Below are positions 9,151 through 19,308 of a stretch of 64,000 nucleotides of DNA, piece after piece; the stretch's first letter is position 1, and the number at the start of each line of letters is the position of its first letter. The stretch is from NCBI GenBank assembly GCA_963422445.2, contig OY729512.2, positions 620,001-684,000 on the forward strand. Reading direction: 5' to 3'. The translations under genes and the position numbers were made by a program. The notes under the pieces are model-generated. The model made no database searches, was not told where the DNA came from, and saw only the letters and a list, made by a program, of their open reading frames with translations. Origin of the DNA: G963422445 sp963422445 (GTDB lineage Bacteria; Pseudomonadota; Alphaproteobacteria; Thalassobaculales; Thalassobaculaceae).

Positions 9151-10238
9151 ATAGCCAATAGACCCAAATTGAGCTTCGCGAAGCGCATCCGCACCGCCCA
9201 CCCCTACGACCGATACCAGATACACGACGACGCGGTCACCCGCCTGTGCCTGCGCGTCTCTCCGGGCAGGGCGCGCACTTTCGTGCTCAGCTGCATGGTG
9301 CGCGGACGCGGGCGCTACGTCACCGTCGGCAGTGCCGGCGCCATGACCGTTCCCGAGGCGCACGCCAAAGCCCGCAGGCTGACCGCCACCTTCACTGACA
9401 TGGCGAAGACGGACGGTGCTCCCCGGACGCCTGGACATCCGATGACGGCGTTCGTCGGCGTATTCCTCGACCGCCAAGCGCGCCACTGGAAGCTCCGAAC
9501 CCTGCAGACCAATACCTACTTGGTCCGTAACGTCATCCTGCCCGCCTTCGGCCAGCTGACTGCGGATGCAATCGCGGTCGAGCATGTCAGGGACAGGTTC
9601 GCCGTCATGGCCGACCGACCCGGCATCGCCAACCGGGCCATGCCCATGCTCTCGACGATGATGCGCATGGCCTAGCTCCGGTGCTACCGCGCCCACAACT
9701 CCAACCCGTGCAGGAGCGCCCGGCGCGACCGGATGCCACCGAAAGAGCGCTTTCTGACGGGGCCCGGCTCAACTCCGTGCTCACCCGCGACGAGTTCTAT
9801 TGCCCACCAACTGATGCTCACCAGATATCGCCGCGGCAAGGGGTTCGGGCTGTGCTGGCGCGACATCGGAGCCGACGCGATCAGCCGGTCAGACGGCAGC
9901 AAGACCGGTCCGCGCGCGGTGCCGCTCGGCGAAACCACCAGGGCACACATCGACGCACTGCCCGGGACAGGGAAACCGGACGACATCCTGTTCCCACGTT
10001 ACGCCAAAAGCCGCCGTCAGGACAATCTGATTACCTGCTGACGGGCGATTTGCGCCGCGGCCGAGTTCCGCCAGCTGCGTCTTCTTGACCTGCGGCACAC
10101 CATGGCCAGCCAGGCCGTCATGTCTGGCGAGAACCTACCCCTGGTTGGCAGATTGCTCGGCCATCGGCGCCATCGCACCTTGTCGAAGCGGCAGAGACGG
10201 TCGAAGGCGTCATCGCAACGGCAATGAGAAGCGCATAA
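9151..10238 (+). pseudogene. Tyrosine recombinase (integrase), decayed
   Basis: An arm-binding (DUF4102-like) N-terminus and catalytic pieces of a phage/ICE-type tyrosine integrase can be followed in one frame, but the gene is broken several times. The expected start Met-Ala-Asn-Arg-Pro-Lys reads ATA at 9151. An in-frame TAG at 9673-9675 falls where relatives usually have Glu. Local frame changes affect about 9770-9830. An in-frame TGA at 10039-10041 falls where Trp is expected. A deletion after the catalytic Leu-Leu-Gly-His-Arg-Arg-His-Arg-Thr motif (about 10170) shifts the C-terminus into another frame, which then ends naturally at 10236-10238. The catalytic Leu-Arg-His-Thr motif survives near 10093. 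It marks the left edge of the island beside ccoS. Confidence 0.85.
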
Positions 10239-10397
10239 TGTCCAGGCAATCGTCCCGCCGGAAGCGGGTGTGCGTCCGAGCAGGACGATCGGGGGCATGG
10301 GCTCAGAAGCGCAAACTGCCCCGGAGGGTGAGCGACAACTCGTCGGTGCCGGTCTCGCAGGCTGCTCATTGTCATTTTCTCTCTGTGCGTATTGCCT

Positions 10398-11790
10398 TTA
10401 GAATGGACTTTTAGGGCCATTGTCCATGAATCGCTCCATCGTCCGTGTTCCGATGGTGAGGTGGGTATACCCTTCCCGGACGATCTGATGGCCAGGCGGC
10501 GCGTCGGCCTTGAGGTTGAGATATCCCCCGAGCCTTGCGATCAGCATGACCGCGCGGCCGAGGGACAGGGGCGTGTGTTCGGCCCGGTCCGCCGCGACGC
10601 CGTTCTGGCTTATGGCATCGTCGTGCAGCAGGTTGATTTCGGTTTCGGACAACATGGTTGCGGTCGGCCGTTCCGGGGTCTCGCGTCCGAGCAGGGTCGG
10701 GGTCGCGAGCCGCCAGGCAATGACGGCGTTGATGGTCACGACGCCCTTGATCCGTTCGACGGTGGTATGGGCGATCTTCTCGACAGCGCAGCCGGATGTC
10801 AGGGTCCTGTGATACTCCTCGATGCGCCAGCGCAGTGCATAGAGATCGACGACCTCCTGCGCCTGTTTGACGGTGCCGACCGGCAGCGTCGTGATCAGCA
10901 TCCATTCGATCCTCTCGCTGCCTTTCGGTACTGCGTCCTCGCGCAGGTGAACCAGGGTCAGCGTCACCGGGTCAGCTCCGACCGCCGACGTTTCGGGATC
11001 GGCAGGTCGACCGTCTGCCAGCGCCGGGCGCACTGCGACAGATGCGCCCGGCGCCCGCCGAAGGCCGTCTGGCCCCGCGCCGAGGCACGATCGACCCGTG
11101 TGCCGGCGCCGCACGCATCGTTTCGAACAGGGTCGTCTCCTCGGCAAGACCCCGGTCATGCGTCCCCGGACCAACAGGTCAGCCCCGCCCTCGTCGTGCC
11201 AGGCGCAGAACAGGTCGATGACATCGCTCTCCCGGTCCATCACCGCGATCACCCGGGTGTTGGCCAGACCAGCCGTCAGCCGGCTAGTGTCGCGCCGACC
11301 CTGCAGCCAGCGCTGCATTTTCTTGTCCACCTGACCGTCCGGCACCTCGAACGCGATGTGCGGAAGGCCCAGCGGCACGCCGTCGGCGTTGACTGCAAAG
11401 GTCGTATGCATGCGCAGGCCCAGCGTCCCGGCAGACCCCCTGGTCTTCGCGATCACGCCAAGACCCTTGCAGGCCTGGTGCGTCGCAACATTCAGGTCGC
11501 TGCCGTCCTGGATCGCCAAAACCGTCGACTGTGCGCGCATGCGGTGTGGCGTCCGCGCCCGGTGCGGCGCCAGCATGGCCTCCGGTGTCAGAGACGGGTC
11601 GTCGGGACAGTCGATCATCCGACAAGACCCCTGCACCGCCGCCGCATCGCCGCAGGTGGCCGTAAAGACTGTCTTCATCGGCGCCGTCGCCCGGATCCGC
11701 GCGCTGGCCACCAGGCGCCTGGCCAGCGCCGCGTTGCCGACCGGCACCCCACCGAATTCAGTCTGCGCCCAATGGTCCCTGTCAAGCCCT
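10398..11790 (-). pseudogene. IS4-family (Tn5-like) transposase, decayed
   Basis: The minus frame encodes a Tn5-like DDE transposase. Recognisable in order are an N-terminal Glu-Phe-Gly-Gly-Val-Pro-Val-Gly segment, the first Asp in Ala-Ile-Gln-Asp-Gly-Ser, the second Asp in Val-Met-Asp-Arg-Glu-Ser-Asp, and a YREK signature (Tyr-x2-Arg-x3-Glu-x6-Lys) in Tyr-Ala-Leu-Arg-Trp-Arg-Ile-Glu-Glu-Tyr. The stretch at about 10970-11180 only looks like transposase when read in the other two frames, so at least two indels are present. The long open frame runs upstream into the relaxase remnant, so the upper boundary is approximate. No clear terminal repeats or target duplication were found. The element seems to have landed in the relaxase/helicase gene. 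Confidence 0.75.
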
Positions 11791-11934
11791 CGCCCGGCGC
11801 CAGCCGCCAGGCCGGTGGGGCGGCAGCGACACGGCCGGCCCGGCCACCCCCAGGCGTCGCCGCCAATCGCGCACCAGCGGATACATCCGGATCCCCTTCG
11901 CCGGCACTTGCGCCCCCGCGGCGCTCCGCCGCCC

Positions 11935-13640
11935 GCGCCCGCCCGTCCTGCCCTGGAACGCGTGAACGGTCGCCGCGAATGCGCGGTCGATATGCCGGAG
12001 CTGGGGATCCCCGTTGCCGAGCCTGATGACGGTTCCGTTCCCGAGACGCAAGCGAATGCCATCCCGGTCGATGGAGTCCACCGTCGCGGTCTCGCCGTTC
12101 GTTAACCCCGAGGCGGGGTCGTTGCGCGTGAAACGCACCCGGTCGCGCCGGCGAAGCTCCATCCCTTCGCGGCGGCGAGACGGCCCGGCTGCCACAGCAC
12201 CGCGTTGCCCCTTGCGTCCTCCAGACGCACGTTGCCCCAGGTCCGGTTGATGCCCGTGACCCCGCGCTCGTCGCCCTTCTCGACCCCGAGCGTCTTGTAG
12301 GGGCGGGTGAAGATCGCCGTGTCGCCGACGCTGTAGTTGGAGGCGCACGCCATCTCCGCACGGGTGAGATCGCGAGAAACCAGCTTCTCGCCCTGCATCG
12401 CCGGTCCCGAGATCGCGCCCTTGGCGACCAAGCCCTCGCGGATGGTGGCGTTGATCTCGTCGCGCAAAGCACGTGTCGGGGTAATCACACCGGTCGCCTC
12501 GCGCTGTTCGGGAGGGAGATTCAGCCATTGCAGCGCGGTCTCGACGCCGAGACCCTCGCGGTCCACCTGACGGATGTTGTCGCCGAGCCTGGCGAACGCG
12601 GTCTTCACGTCGCCGGTGAGGCTTGCCCGCCTCGACCGCGCCGAGCTGCTTCTCGTCGCCGACCAACACCACGCGGGGAAGCCTGAGCGTCGTCGCGATC
12701 CGCAGGAGGTTCCTCATTTGCTCGCTTGACGTGTAGAGAGGACTCGTCCACCACCAGGATGGTCTTCGCGTGCGCGGCGCGGAGCTTGCGAAGTCCCTCC
12801 GCCGTGCCCCGCCCGTACGCGATCCCGTCATGGAGCGCGAGGAAGCGTTGCAAGGTCTCCGAGTCGATGCCCGACTCGCTCGCCAGCGTCTTCGCCGCAG
12901 ACGCCGAGGGCGCGAGCCCGATGGTCCCCCCGGCTCTTGGCGAGCATCCTGAGATGCTTGAGCATCGTCGTCTTGCCCGTCCCGTCGTAATCATCCTTCG
13001 ACGAGAGGATCGTCTTGATCGCCTCTTTCTGGCCCTCGTTGAGACGGCCCCGGTGAAGCTTCGTCTCCGCGACCCAGCGGCGCGTGACGATCTTCTCAGC
13101 CCCCGGCCCGCACGCATCAGCGCGATGGTCTCGGACTCGCGCGCCAACGCCACATCGATGGTCCAGTGCCTGCCGTGGTCGAGGCCGCGCTCGGCATTGA
13201 GAGAGCCGTCGCGTTCGAGCGCCGCAATGGCGCGCTCCGCCGCATCGACGGTGACCACGCCCAGCTCACGGGCGAGGGTTGCGGCGAGCAGGTCGGCATG
13301 GCCGAACACCGACTGGCGCTCGGAAAGGTGTCCGACCGCCCAGACCGGGCCGGCGAACAGGTCCGGCCCGAGGAGTCCGCGCTCCGCCTTGCGGGCTTGG
13401 GCGCGAACCTTGCTCACCAAGAAGCCGAGAGCGGCGGCCTGCCACTCCCAGGACCGGCGGAGCTCGTCCCGGTCGATGTCCTGCTTGGCCGCCCGCGTCA
13501 TCAGCGCGGCGCGGTCCGCCAGATGCGGGCTGTCCTTCGACTCCCCCATGCCGCGTTCGGCCATCGCCGCCGCGATCGCCACCCGCCGTGTCGAGAACCC
13601 TTCGTTCAATCGAAGGCAGGCGTGGACAGGGGGTGACAAT
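11935..13640 (-). pseudogene. MobF conjugative relaxase / helicase (TraI/TrwC-like), fragment
   Basis: Pieces of a MobF-type relaxase-helicase are spread over all three minus frames. The start of the visible part is the end of the relaxase domain (Phe-Ser-Thr-Arg-Arg-Val-Ala-Ile then Met-Thr-Arg-Ala-Ala-Lys). It is followed by a helicase N-part (Gly-His-Leu-Ser-Glu-Arg-Gln-Ser-Val-Phe, about 13300), a Walker B-like Ile-Leu-Val-Val-Asp-Glu-Ser-Ser (about 12755), Val-Leu-Val-Gly-Asp-Glu-Lys-Gln-Leu-Gly (about 12660) and a Thr-Val-His-Ala-Phe-Gln-Gly helicase motif (about 11960). Several frameshifts separate them. The N-terminal relaxase half is absent here; related N-terminal fragments lie at 23284 and 26514. 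The 3' end is cut by the IS4-type insertion. Confidence 0.75.
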
Positions 13641-13776
13641 AGTAGCGTATTTACAATGCCTTCGGAGATATCACCGTCGCCATACACCGCCAGACGGTGG
13701 CTCCGCTACGCTCCAATTCCTTTTCTAGGGTTGACTTATGGGGTGACTATCCGGGCGCAAGAAATACGATCGCTCC

Positions 13777-14841
13777 ATGAATCAGCACTCCGCAAAACGG
13801 GTCGCCAAGGTGAAGCTGACCCTCACCAAACGCACCGCCGACGCGCTGGAGCCCGCCAACAAGCCGTGGATCGCATGGGACGACAGGCTCGTCGGGTTCG
13901 GATGCCGCGTGTAGCCCTCCGGCACCAAGTCGTTCGTCGTCAATTACCGCGCCGGCGAAGGCGGGCGCAATGCGCCCAACAAGCGGGTCGTCGTCGGACG
14001 CTACGGCCGCGTCGCCCCCGACCAGGCCCGGCGAGCGCGCCGCCGCCCGAGCGCTGCCGACGCTGGGCGAGGCCTGCGACGACTACATCGAGACCGGCCG
14101 CGGGCGGGCCGATTCGACGCAGAAGTCCTACCGCCGCTATACCGACCTCTATCTGGGTGACTGGCGATCGCGTCCGCTTGATGCGATCGCCCGGCGCGAC
14201 ATCGAGGCCCGCTTCCACCTCATCACCGAACAGCGCGACCCGATGCCGGCCAATCAGACGATGTCGTTCCTGCGCTCGGTCTTCCGCAGGCCCTGCGTGG
14301 ACCACGAGGGCCTGCGCAATCCGGTCGAGCTTTGGCGGGCGGCGGGCGCTACCACCGCACGCCCCGGAAGCGGATTTCCTCGCCGGCGGAGGTTCTGCCG
14401 AAATGGCGTGCGGGCATCGATGCAGCGGTGCGCAATCTGGTGCACCGGGACGTGTTCCTGTTCGGCCTCTACACCGGTATGCGCCGGGGCGAGATCTTCC
14501 CCCTGCGCTGGGAGCGGGTGGATCTGGAGACGGGGTTGTTCCGGGTCGATGAGACCAAGACGGGGATGCCGCTGGAGCTGCCGATCACGCGCCAGCTCGG
14601 GGATATCCTCGCGCGCCGCCGGGCCGGCGGCGCGAAGTTCCGGTTCCACGCGCTGCGCAACTGCTTCGTCACGGTGGCGGAGCGCGAGCTCATGTTACCG
14701 CGCTCGCTGACCAAGCGGCTTGTCAACCATGCACAGCTGCAGGACGTGACCGAGAGCTACGCCGCCGACTGGACCGTCGGACAGCTCCGGGAGCCGGCGC
14801 AGCGGATCGCCGACCGGATAGATGAGCTGATGGAGCGTTGA
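13777..14841 (+). pseudogene. Tyrosine recombinase (integrase), decayed
   Basis: A second integrase of the DUF4102 type. The N-terminus (Lys-Leu-Thr-Leu-Thr-Lys-Arg-Thr then Trp-Asp-Asp-Arg-Leu-Val-Gly-Phe-Gly) is in frame 1 but meets a TAG at 13912-13914, where relatives have Gln or Ser before Pro-Ser-Gly-Thr-Lys-Ser-Phe. The core-binding region is in frame 2 (about 14035-14340), and the catalytic part returns to frame 1 with Tyr-Thr-Gly-Met-Arg-Arg-Gly-Glu. The Arg/His segment between the catalytic Arg and the C-terminal box is shortened. One nonsense codon plus two frameshifts make it non-functional. Confidence 0.85.
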
Positions 14842-14956
14842 GGATCCGACGCTCGGCCGGAATCGTCACGCAGGTCGCATTCCCACACTGCTCCACGGGG
14901 CTTCCTCGCGCGCTTGCCTACCGCTTGTCGGGAAGCGGGGGCGACCGAAAATGGAT

Positions 14957-15968
14957 CCTGCTTATCCGTGAGACTCATCCTGCGATGAGGGTGGGGTAGG
15001 GCACCGGGTTGGTTCGTGCGGCGCTGTGGACGAAGCGCGGGATCATGGTCTGGAGCTGATAGCGCCGATTGTAGCGCCAGGCGAAACTGGCGAGGTAGCG
15101 CTCGGCATGGTTTGGGCCGATCTTGCGATAGGTTCCGGTGATCGCACACTTGATGTTGCTGAGCGCCGTATTGACCCATTTGAAAGATGCCGCGCGGCCG
15201 GCCTTGGGTCCCGAGCCGGTGAGGACTGGGCGATGGGCACAGGCACCCTCACCGAGCGCCCTCCAACAGCCGAAGCCATCGGTGACGACCTCGCTCCCCG
15301 GCGCCAGCCAGCGCGGGGCACAGCGCACGATCTCCCGCTTGCGAAAACTCCTGACGGGAGCCAGCTTCACCTTGCGCGGGCGTCCCTCGGAACCCGTCGA
15401 GACCGCAGCAACGAAGGGTGTCTTGCCTGCGGCACCGCGGCCGCGCCTGCCGGAACGCTTGCCGCCGAGACAGGCGTCGTCCATCTCCACCCGCCCGCCG
15501 AGCCGCCTCTTGCCTTCGCGCCGGGCCATCACCGCCATGATCTTGTGCTTCATGGCCCAGGCCGTCGGCTGCTTGACCCCGAGCCGGCGGCCGAGTTCCA
15601 CCGACGAGACGCCGTTCTTCGCCGTCACGATCAGGTGGATGGCTGCGAACCAGAGTGTCAGTGGCAGCTTGGTTGCATGAAAGATCGTGCCCACCGTGGG
15701 CGATGTCTGCTTCTTGCAGCGGTTGCACTGGTAGAGCCCCCGGCCTGCCAGCTCGCAATGCCCGCGATGGCCGCAGGAGGGACAGACGAAGCCGTCCGGC
15801 CAGCGCAGCCGGACCAGCACCGCGCGACACTACTCCTCCGTGCCGAAGGCCTTGCGAAACCCCTCGTCGCTCATCCCGAGCACGCGTGACGCCACCTTGA
15901 CAGCCATATCCGTGACCTCCCCATCAAGAACATACCGCATTTCCATGCGGAGCGTCACGGATAAGCAG
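14957..15968 (-). mobile_element. IS1595-family insertion sequence with target duplication
   Basis: Element bounded by imperfect inverted repeats. The left end at 14957 reads CCTGCTTATCCGTGAGACTC. The right end, read inward from 15968, differs at only three positions. Outside them lies a direct repeat AAAATGGAT at 14948-14956 and 15969-15977, matching the 8-9 bp duplication expected for IS1595. Removing the element plus one repeat joins the flanks cleanly. It contains one transposase frame with a single stop codon. Confidence 0.85.
14975..15907 (-). pseudogene. IS1595-family transposase with one in-frame amber codon
   Basis: ISXO2-like DDE transposase. A good GGGGAGGT ribosome site precedes ATG at 15907. 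The N-terminus Met-Ala-Val-Lys-Val-Ala-Ser-Arg runs to Gly-Thr-Glu-Glu, then a TAG at 15830-15832, then continues in the same frame through Cys-Arg-Ala-Val-Leu-Val-Arg-Leu-Arg-Trp. Relatives carry Gln at that position, so a single CAG to TAG change explains the break. Downstream are the zinc-ribbon Cys-Pro-Ser-Cys...Cys-Asn-Arg-Cys, the first catalytic Asp region Glu-Met-Asp-Asp-Ala-Cys-Leu-Gly-Gly-Lys, and the late Trp-Val-Asn-Thr-Ala-Leu-Ser-Asn-Ile-Lys segment. Apart from the amber codon it looks intact. Confidence 0.85.
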
Positions 15969-16129
15969 AAAATGGATTGAACCCTCGAACCTGCAAGTTG
16001 ACCACTTGGTCGGAACAAGGCTCGCGAATATGACCTCCCTGCGGCGCGCAAGGAAGGAAATCGGTCACGGCGTCAACGTGTAGAGTCGTCAGTAGCAGAT
16101 AGCGCCACCATCGATCTTGGCGCCCAAGG

Positions 16130-18946
16130 TTAGGCGTCAGCTCTTCCCATGTGCCGTGCAAGAATGTCCGGAATATCGGCAGGTGCTGTCGATACGTCCC
16201 AGGACCAGCGCCCGAAGCCGCCATGGGCGTTGACGGCGCGCACCCATTCGCCGAGGAACCGCCGCTTGGTTCGGTCCCGATCGCTTTTATAGCCCTTGGT
16301 TTCCAGCACCAGTATTTCGCCCGTTGTGAGTCGAATCAGAAAATCCGGACGGAACTTCCGCACCGTGCCGCGATGGACGTAGAAAACCTCGAAGCCGAGA
16401 TGGTCGTTCTTGACCCAGGCTACCACCTCGGGCGCATGGTCGAGGGCAAAGGCCTCCGACGCCTCCCATGTGCTGTCATAGACGCAGAAGTTGATGTGGC
16501 TGCGATCGGCAGGCCCACAGGGCTTGCTCGTGTACCAGGTGCGCATGTCGCCGGTGGCGCGGATCGGCCGGTCCCGGTCGAACACCGGCTCCAGCTTCTC
16601 GGCGTTCTCGCAGCGGATCGCTTCCCAGATGTGCTGCACCACCTTGGTCATGTTGAGTGTGACGATGAGTCTGCGCCTGAGGTCGTCGTTGCCAAACAGC
16701 GCAGGGGTGATGTCGATCCTGTCGGACCGAATGAATTGCTCGACGAGCCGCACCAGTTGCGCCAGCAGGAACGCCCGGTCGCCCGGCCAGCCCGCCTGCA
16801 TCTGGTCGTACACGTCCCGCGCCGTCTCGAAGACAATGCGCTGGGTTCGAAACTCGCGCGCCAGTTTCTCCAGGTCTATTGAGTCGATTTTCGTCATGTC
16901 CGGCTTGCCGTCGACGACAGGGGCGAGTTCCGCGAGTTGAACGGTTTGCCCGGCATCGAGAACGAGGGGTTCCACGCGTTCCCAGTCGAGCGACAGGCGC
17001 GGGCGGTAGCTGTGGTCGATGCGGACCACGTTGGGCCACGAAATCTCGAAAGCCGCCTTGTCCGCCACCGGCCCGATGGCCGTCTTCGGTTTCGGCAGCG
17101 GGGGAGGTCCGTTCTCGTTGCCCTCGTGAGGCAGAAAGGTGAAAGGCACACCGAAGACGTTGACGTAGTCCGGCTGAAGCAGGCCGGTGTCGGGGGCCGC
17201 GTCATAGGACGTGCGACGCAGCCCGCGTCCCACCACCTGCTCGCACAGAAGCTGACTGGTGAAGGCGCGCAGGCCCATGATGTGGGTGACGGTCTTCGCA
17301 TCCCATCCTTCCGACAGCATCCCGACGGAGATCACGTTCTGGATGGGTGCGCCCTCCTTGCCGGGCTGGCCCACGGTGTCCACCCGCCGGCGCAGCAATT
17401 CGGCCTGCTGCTTCTTTGTCTTCTTCGTCAATTTTCGCGGACCTTTGTCAGTGTCCTCCCCGGCATCGTCGAATCCGATATCGACGACAGGTTCAGCTGC
17501 CGCCTCGGCGGTTTCGAGAACCTTGGAGTCGATATGGAGCGTCCGTTCCGGGTCGCAGAGCTCGTCGATACGGATCCGCTTGCGGTCGAAGGCGTGCTTG
17601 ATCCGCGCGGCGGTCTCGGTGCGGTTGGCGACAGTAATCATCACAGGCGGGGTGGTGTTCTGCTGCGCAGACCACTCCCTGGCGGTTTCGCGCCAGTCGT
17701 AGCCGAGCAGGTAGTAGCCGTTCGTCACCAGGTCCGGCAGCGGTTCCTCGGGCCTGGCGCGGCGGTTCAGGTCGTCCTTGACTTCGGGGTCGTTGTAGAT
17801 GTGGTAGAGGCGGGACTTGTAGCTCTTGGCGTCGGGCACCGCGTCGTCGCGGATCACCACCCGCGGCGTCTTGACCAAGCCGGACTCGATGGCGTCGTTC
17901 AGGCCGAAATCGCTCACGATCCAGCCGAACAGCGCCTCTTCCGAACTCTGCCTGCCGGAAGGCGCGAAGGGTGTGGCGGAGAAGTCGTAGCAGGCGAGAA
18001 TGCCGCGCGCCCGGTGGATGCGGTCCAGCCCGCCGACCCATTTGGTCGCTTCCTCGATGTCGCCCCTGGCGACGCCGCGGATCCTTGCGCCGGCGGGGAC
18101 GCGCCAGGCGTGATGCGCCTCGTCGTTGACGACCAGCACGTTCCTCGCGCGCGCCATGTCGCCGAGCACGTTGCGGACATAGGTTTCGTCGCTCTTGGCT
18201 CCGCGCTTGTCGACGCCGCGTTTTCTGGCAATCTGCTCCTCGGTCTCCCAGTTGAACACGTGCCAGTTGCGCACCGCGACCTTGCCCCGGCGCAGCTTGT
18301 CGAGCAGGGCCGGTGGCACGACGCGGAAAGCCTCGTAGTAGTTTTCGGGGTGGGACGGCTGAAGAACGGCGAGGCGGTTCTTCACCGTAAGGCCGGGCGC
18401 GACGATCAGGACGTGCCTGGAGAACCGCGTATCGCGCGGGTTCGCGACCTTGTTGAGAACATGCCAGGCGATGACCATGGCCATGACGACGGTCTTGCCG
18501 GAACCGGTTGCCATCTTGGCGCACAGCCTCTCGAATGTTGCGCCGTCGGACGGAATATCGACGCCCACCCTATCGGCCGCCGGCGCCTCGGCGAGCCAGA
18601 TGAGCGTTTCTGCAGCCTCGATCTGGCAGAAGAAGAACCGCCGCGTCTCGAATTCCTCCGGATCGTTCCAGTGTTCCAGCAGGCGCTTCGTGATCCCTGT
18701 GACGCCCGGATAGCCTGCCGCGCGCCACGCCCCCACGCGCTCGCGGATTCGGTTGACGAGGGGAATCTCGACGAACGTGCCAGGATCGTCAAAATCCTTG
18801 GAGTCCGGTGAAGCGACGACATACCCGGCCGGCCTGCGGCCGTCGGCGAGATCGAAGAGCCGCGTCTTCCGGTCGTAGCGCCAGTGCCGCTCCGGCTCCT
18901 CCCAGGGCGAATTGACGATCAGGCGGTCAATGGCCGCTCGCGCCAC
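16130..18946 (-). CDS. Type III-like restriction endonuclease subunit (Res, BPTD_3080 family)
   Basis: Large ATP-dependent restriction subunit of 938 residues. It starts at GTG 18946, sharing one base with the hepT stop; a longer upstream open frame overlaps hepT and is rejected. Visible motifs are Walker A in Met-Ala-Thr-Gly-Ser-Gly-Lys-Thr, the DEAH-type box Val-Asn-Asp-Glu-Ala-His-His-Ala, motif V/VI in Ser-Glu-Gly-Trp-Asp-Ala-Lys-Thr and Gln-Val-Val-Gly-Arg-Gly-Leu-Arg-Arg, and a C-terminal PD-(D/E)xK-type nuclease in Arg-Pro-Asp-Phe-Leu...Leu-Glu-Thr-Lys-Gly-Tyr. It would translocate on or remodel DNA and cleave unmethylated sites together with Mod. It is the last gene of a five-gene operon after Mod, TIR, MntA and HepT. 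No frameshift is seen. Confidence 0.9.
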   Translation of the reverse strand: MARAAIDRLIVNSPWEEPERHWRYDRKTRLFDLADGRRPAGYVVASPDSKDFDDPGTFVEIPLVNRIRERVGAWRAAGYPGVTGITKRLLEHWNDPEEFETRRFFFCQIEAAETLIWLAEAPAADRVGVDIPSDGATFERLCAKMATGSGKTVVMAMVIAWHVLNKVANPRDTRFSRHVLIVAPGLTVKNRLAVLQPSHPENYYEAFRVVPPALLDKLRRGKVAVRNWHVFNWETEEQIARKRGVDKRGAKSDETYVRNVLGDMARARNVLVVNDEAHHAWRVPAGARIRGVARGDIEEATKWVGGLDRIHRARGILACYDFSATPFAPSGRQSSEEALFGWIVSDFGLNDAIESGLVKTPRVVIRDDAVPDAKSYKSRLYHIYNDPEVKDDLNRRARPEEPLPDLVTNGYYLLGYDWRETAREWSAQQNTTPPVMITVANRTETAARIKHAFDRKRIRIDELCDPERTLHIDSKVLETAEAAAEPVVDIGFDDAGEDTDKGPRKLTKKTKKQQAELLRRRVDTVGQPGKEGAPIQNVISVGMLSEGWDAKTVTHIMGLRAFTSQLLCEQVVGRGLRRTSYDAAPDTGLLQPDYVNVFGVPFTFLPHEGNENGPPPLPKPKTAIGPVADKAAFEISWPNVVRIDHSYRPRLSLDWERVEPLVLDAGQTVQLAELAPVVDGKPDMTKIDSIDLEKLAREFRTQRIVFETARDVYDQMQAGWPGDRAFLLAQLVRLVEQFIRSDRIDITPALFGNDDLRRRLIVTLNMTKVVQHIWEAIRCENAEKLEPVFDRDRPIRATGDMRTWYTSKPCGPADRSHINFCVYDSTWEASEAFALDHAPEVVAWVKNDHLGFEVFYVHRGTVRKFRPDFLIRLTTGEILVLETKGYKSDRDRTKRRFLGEWVRAVNAHGGFGRWSWDVSTAPADIPDILARHMGRADA

Positions 18947-19308
18947 TAATCCATCTCCGGCGGTGGGCCGAGCCTCGCTCGGACAGCCTGTTCGAGTAGA
19001 ATGATCAGTTCCGGCAGGTCCTCCCGCACCGTTTTCCAGACGATATCGAGGTTGATATCGAAATACGCATGTACCAGTCGGTTGCGCATCCCGACAATCC
19101 GCTCCCACGGCATCTCCGGCAAACGCTGACGTGTAGGCTCCGTAACCTGGTTTGCTGCTTCGCCAACAATCTCGATATCCTTGACTAACGCGAGGACCAA
19201 CTGACGATCCGTATCCAAGTCGCCACGCGTCCGCCCCTCCGCGAAGGATAGCGCTTCGCTTGCGGCGTCCAGCATATGCCGTAAACGGATCTCGTCATCC
19301 ATGCGCAT
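18946..19308 (-). CDS. hepT: HepT-like ribonuclease toxin (DUF86/HEPN)
   Basis: HEPN-domain toxin of 120 residues if started at ATG 19308 (Met-Arg-Met-Asp-Asp-Glu); ATG 19302 is also possible. The C-terminal half carries Arg-Asn-Arg-Leu-Val-His-Ala-Tyr, a perfect R-x4-H-x-Y motif. In this family Arg and His are the RNase residues, and the Tyr is the target for AMPylation by the MntA partner. It overlaps mntA by 14 nt and shares one base with the downstream res start, so it is embedded in the restriction operon rather than standing alone. All key residues are present and it should be active if expressed. Confidence 0.9.
   Translation of the reverse strand: MRMDDEIRLRHMLDAASEALSFAEGRTRGDLDTDRQLVLALVKDIEIVGEAANQVTEPTRQRLPEMPWERIVGMRNRLVHAYFDINLDIVWKTVREDLPELIILLEQAVRARLGPPPEMD

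Noticed and set aside
10392..12026. A 544-codon plus-strand open frame
   Set aside because: It is the antisense of the IS4-type transposase; the minus strand carries the DDE and YREK residues.
12726..14552. A 608-codon plus-strand open frame
   Set aside because: It is antisense to the relaxase/helicase remnant and runs into the integrase in a different frame. Its composition is Ser/Arg/Ala-rich without motifs.
16937..18811. A 624-codon open frame on the plus strand opposite Res
   Set aside because: It is antisense to a gene with full helicase and nuclease motifs and has an Asp/Gly/His/Val-rich composition typical of the antisense frame in GC-rich genes. No domain is recognised.
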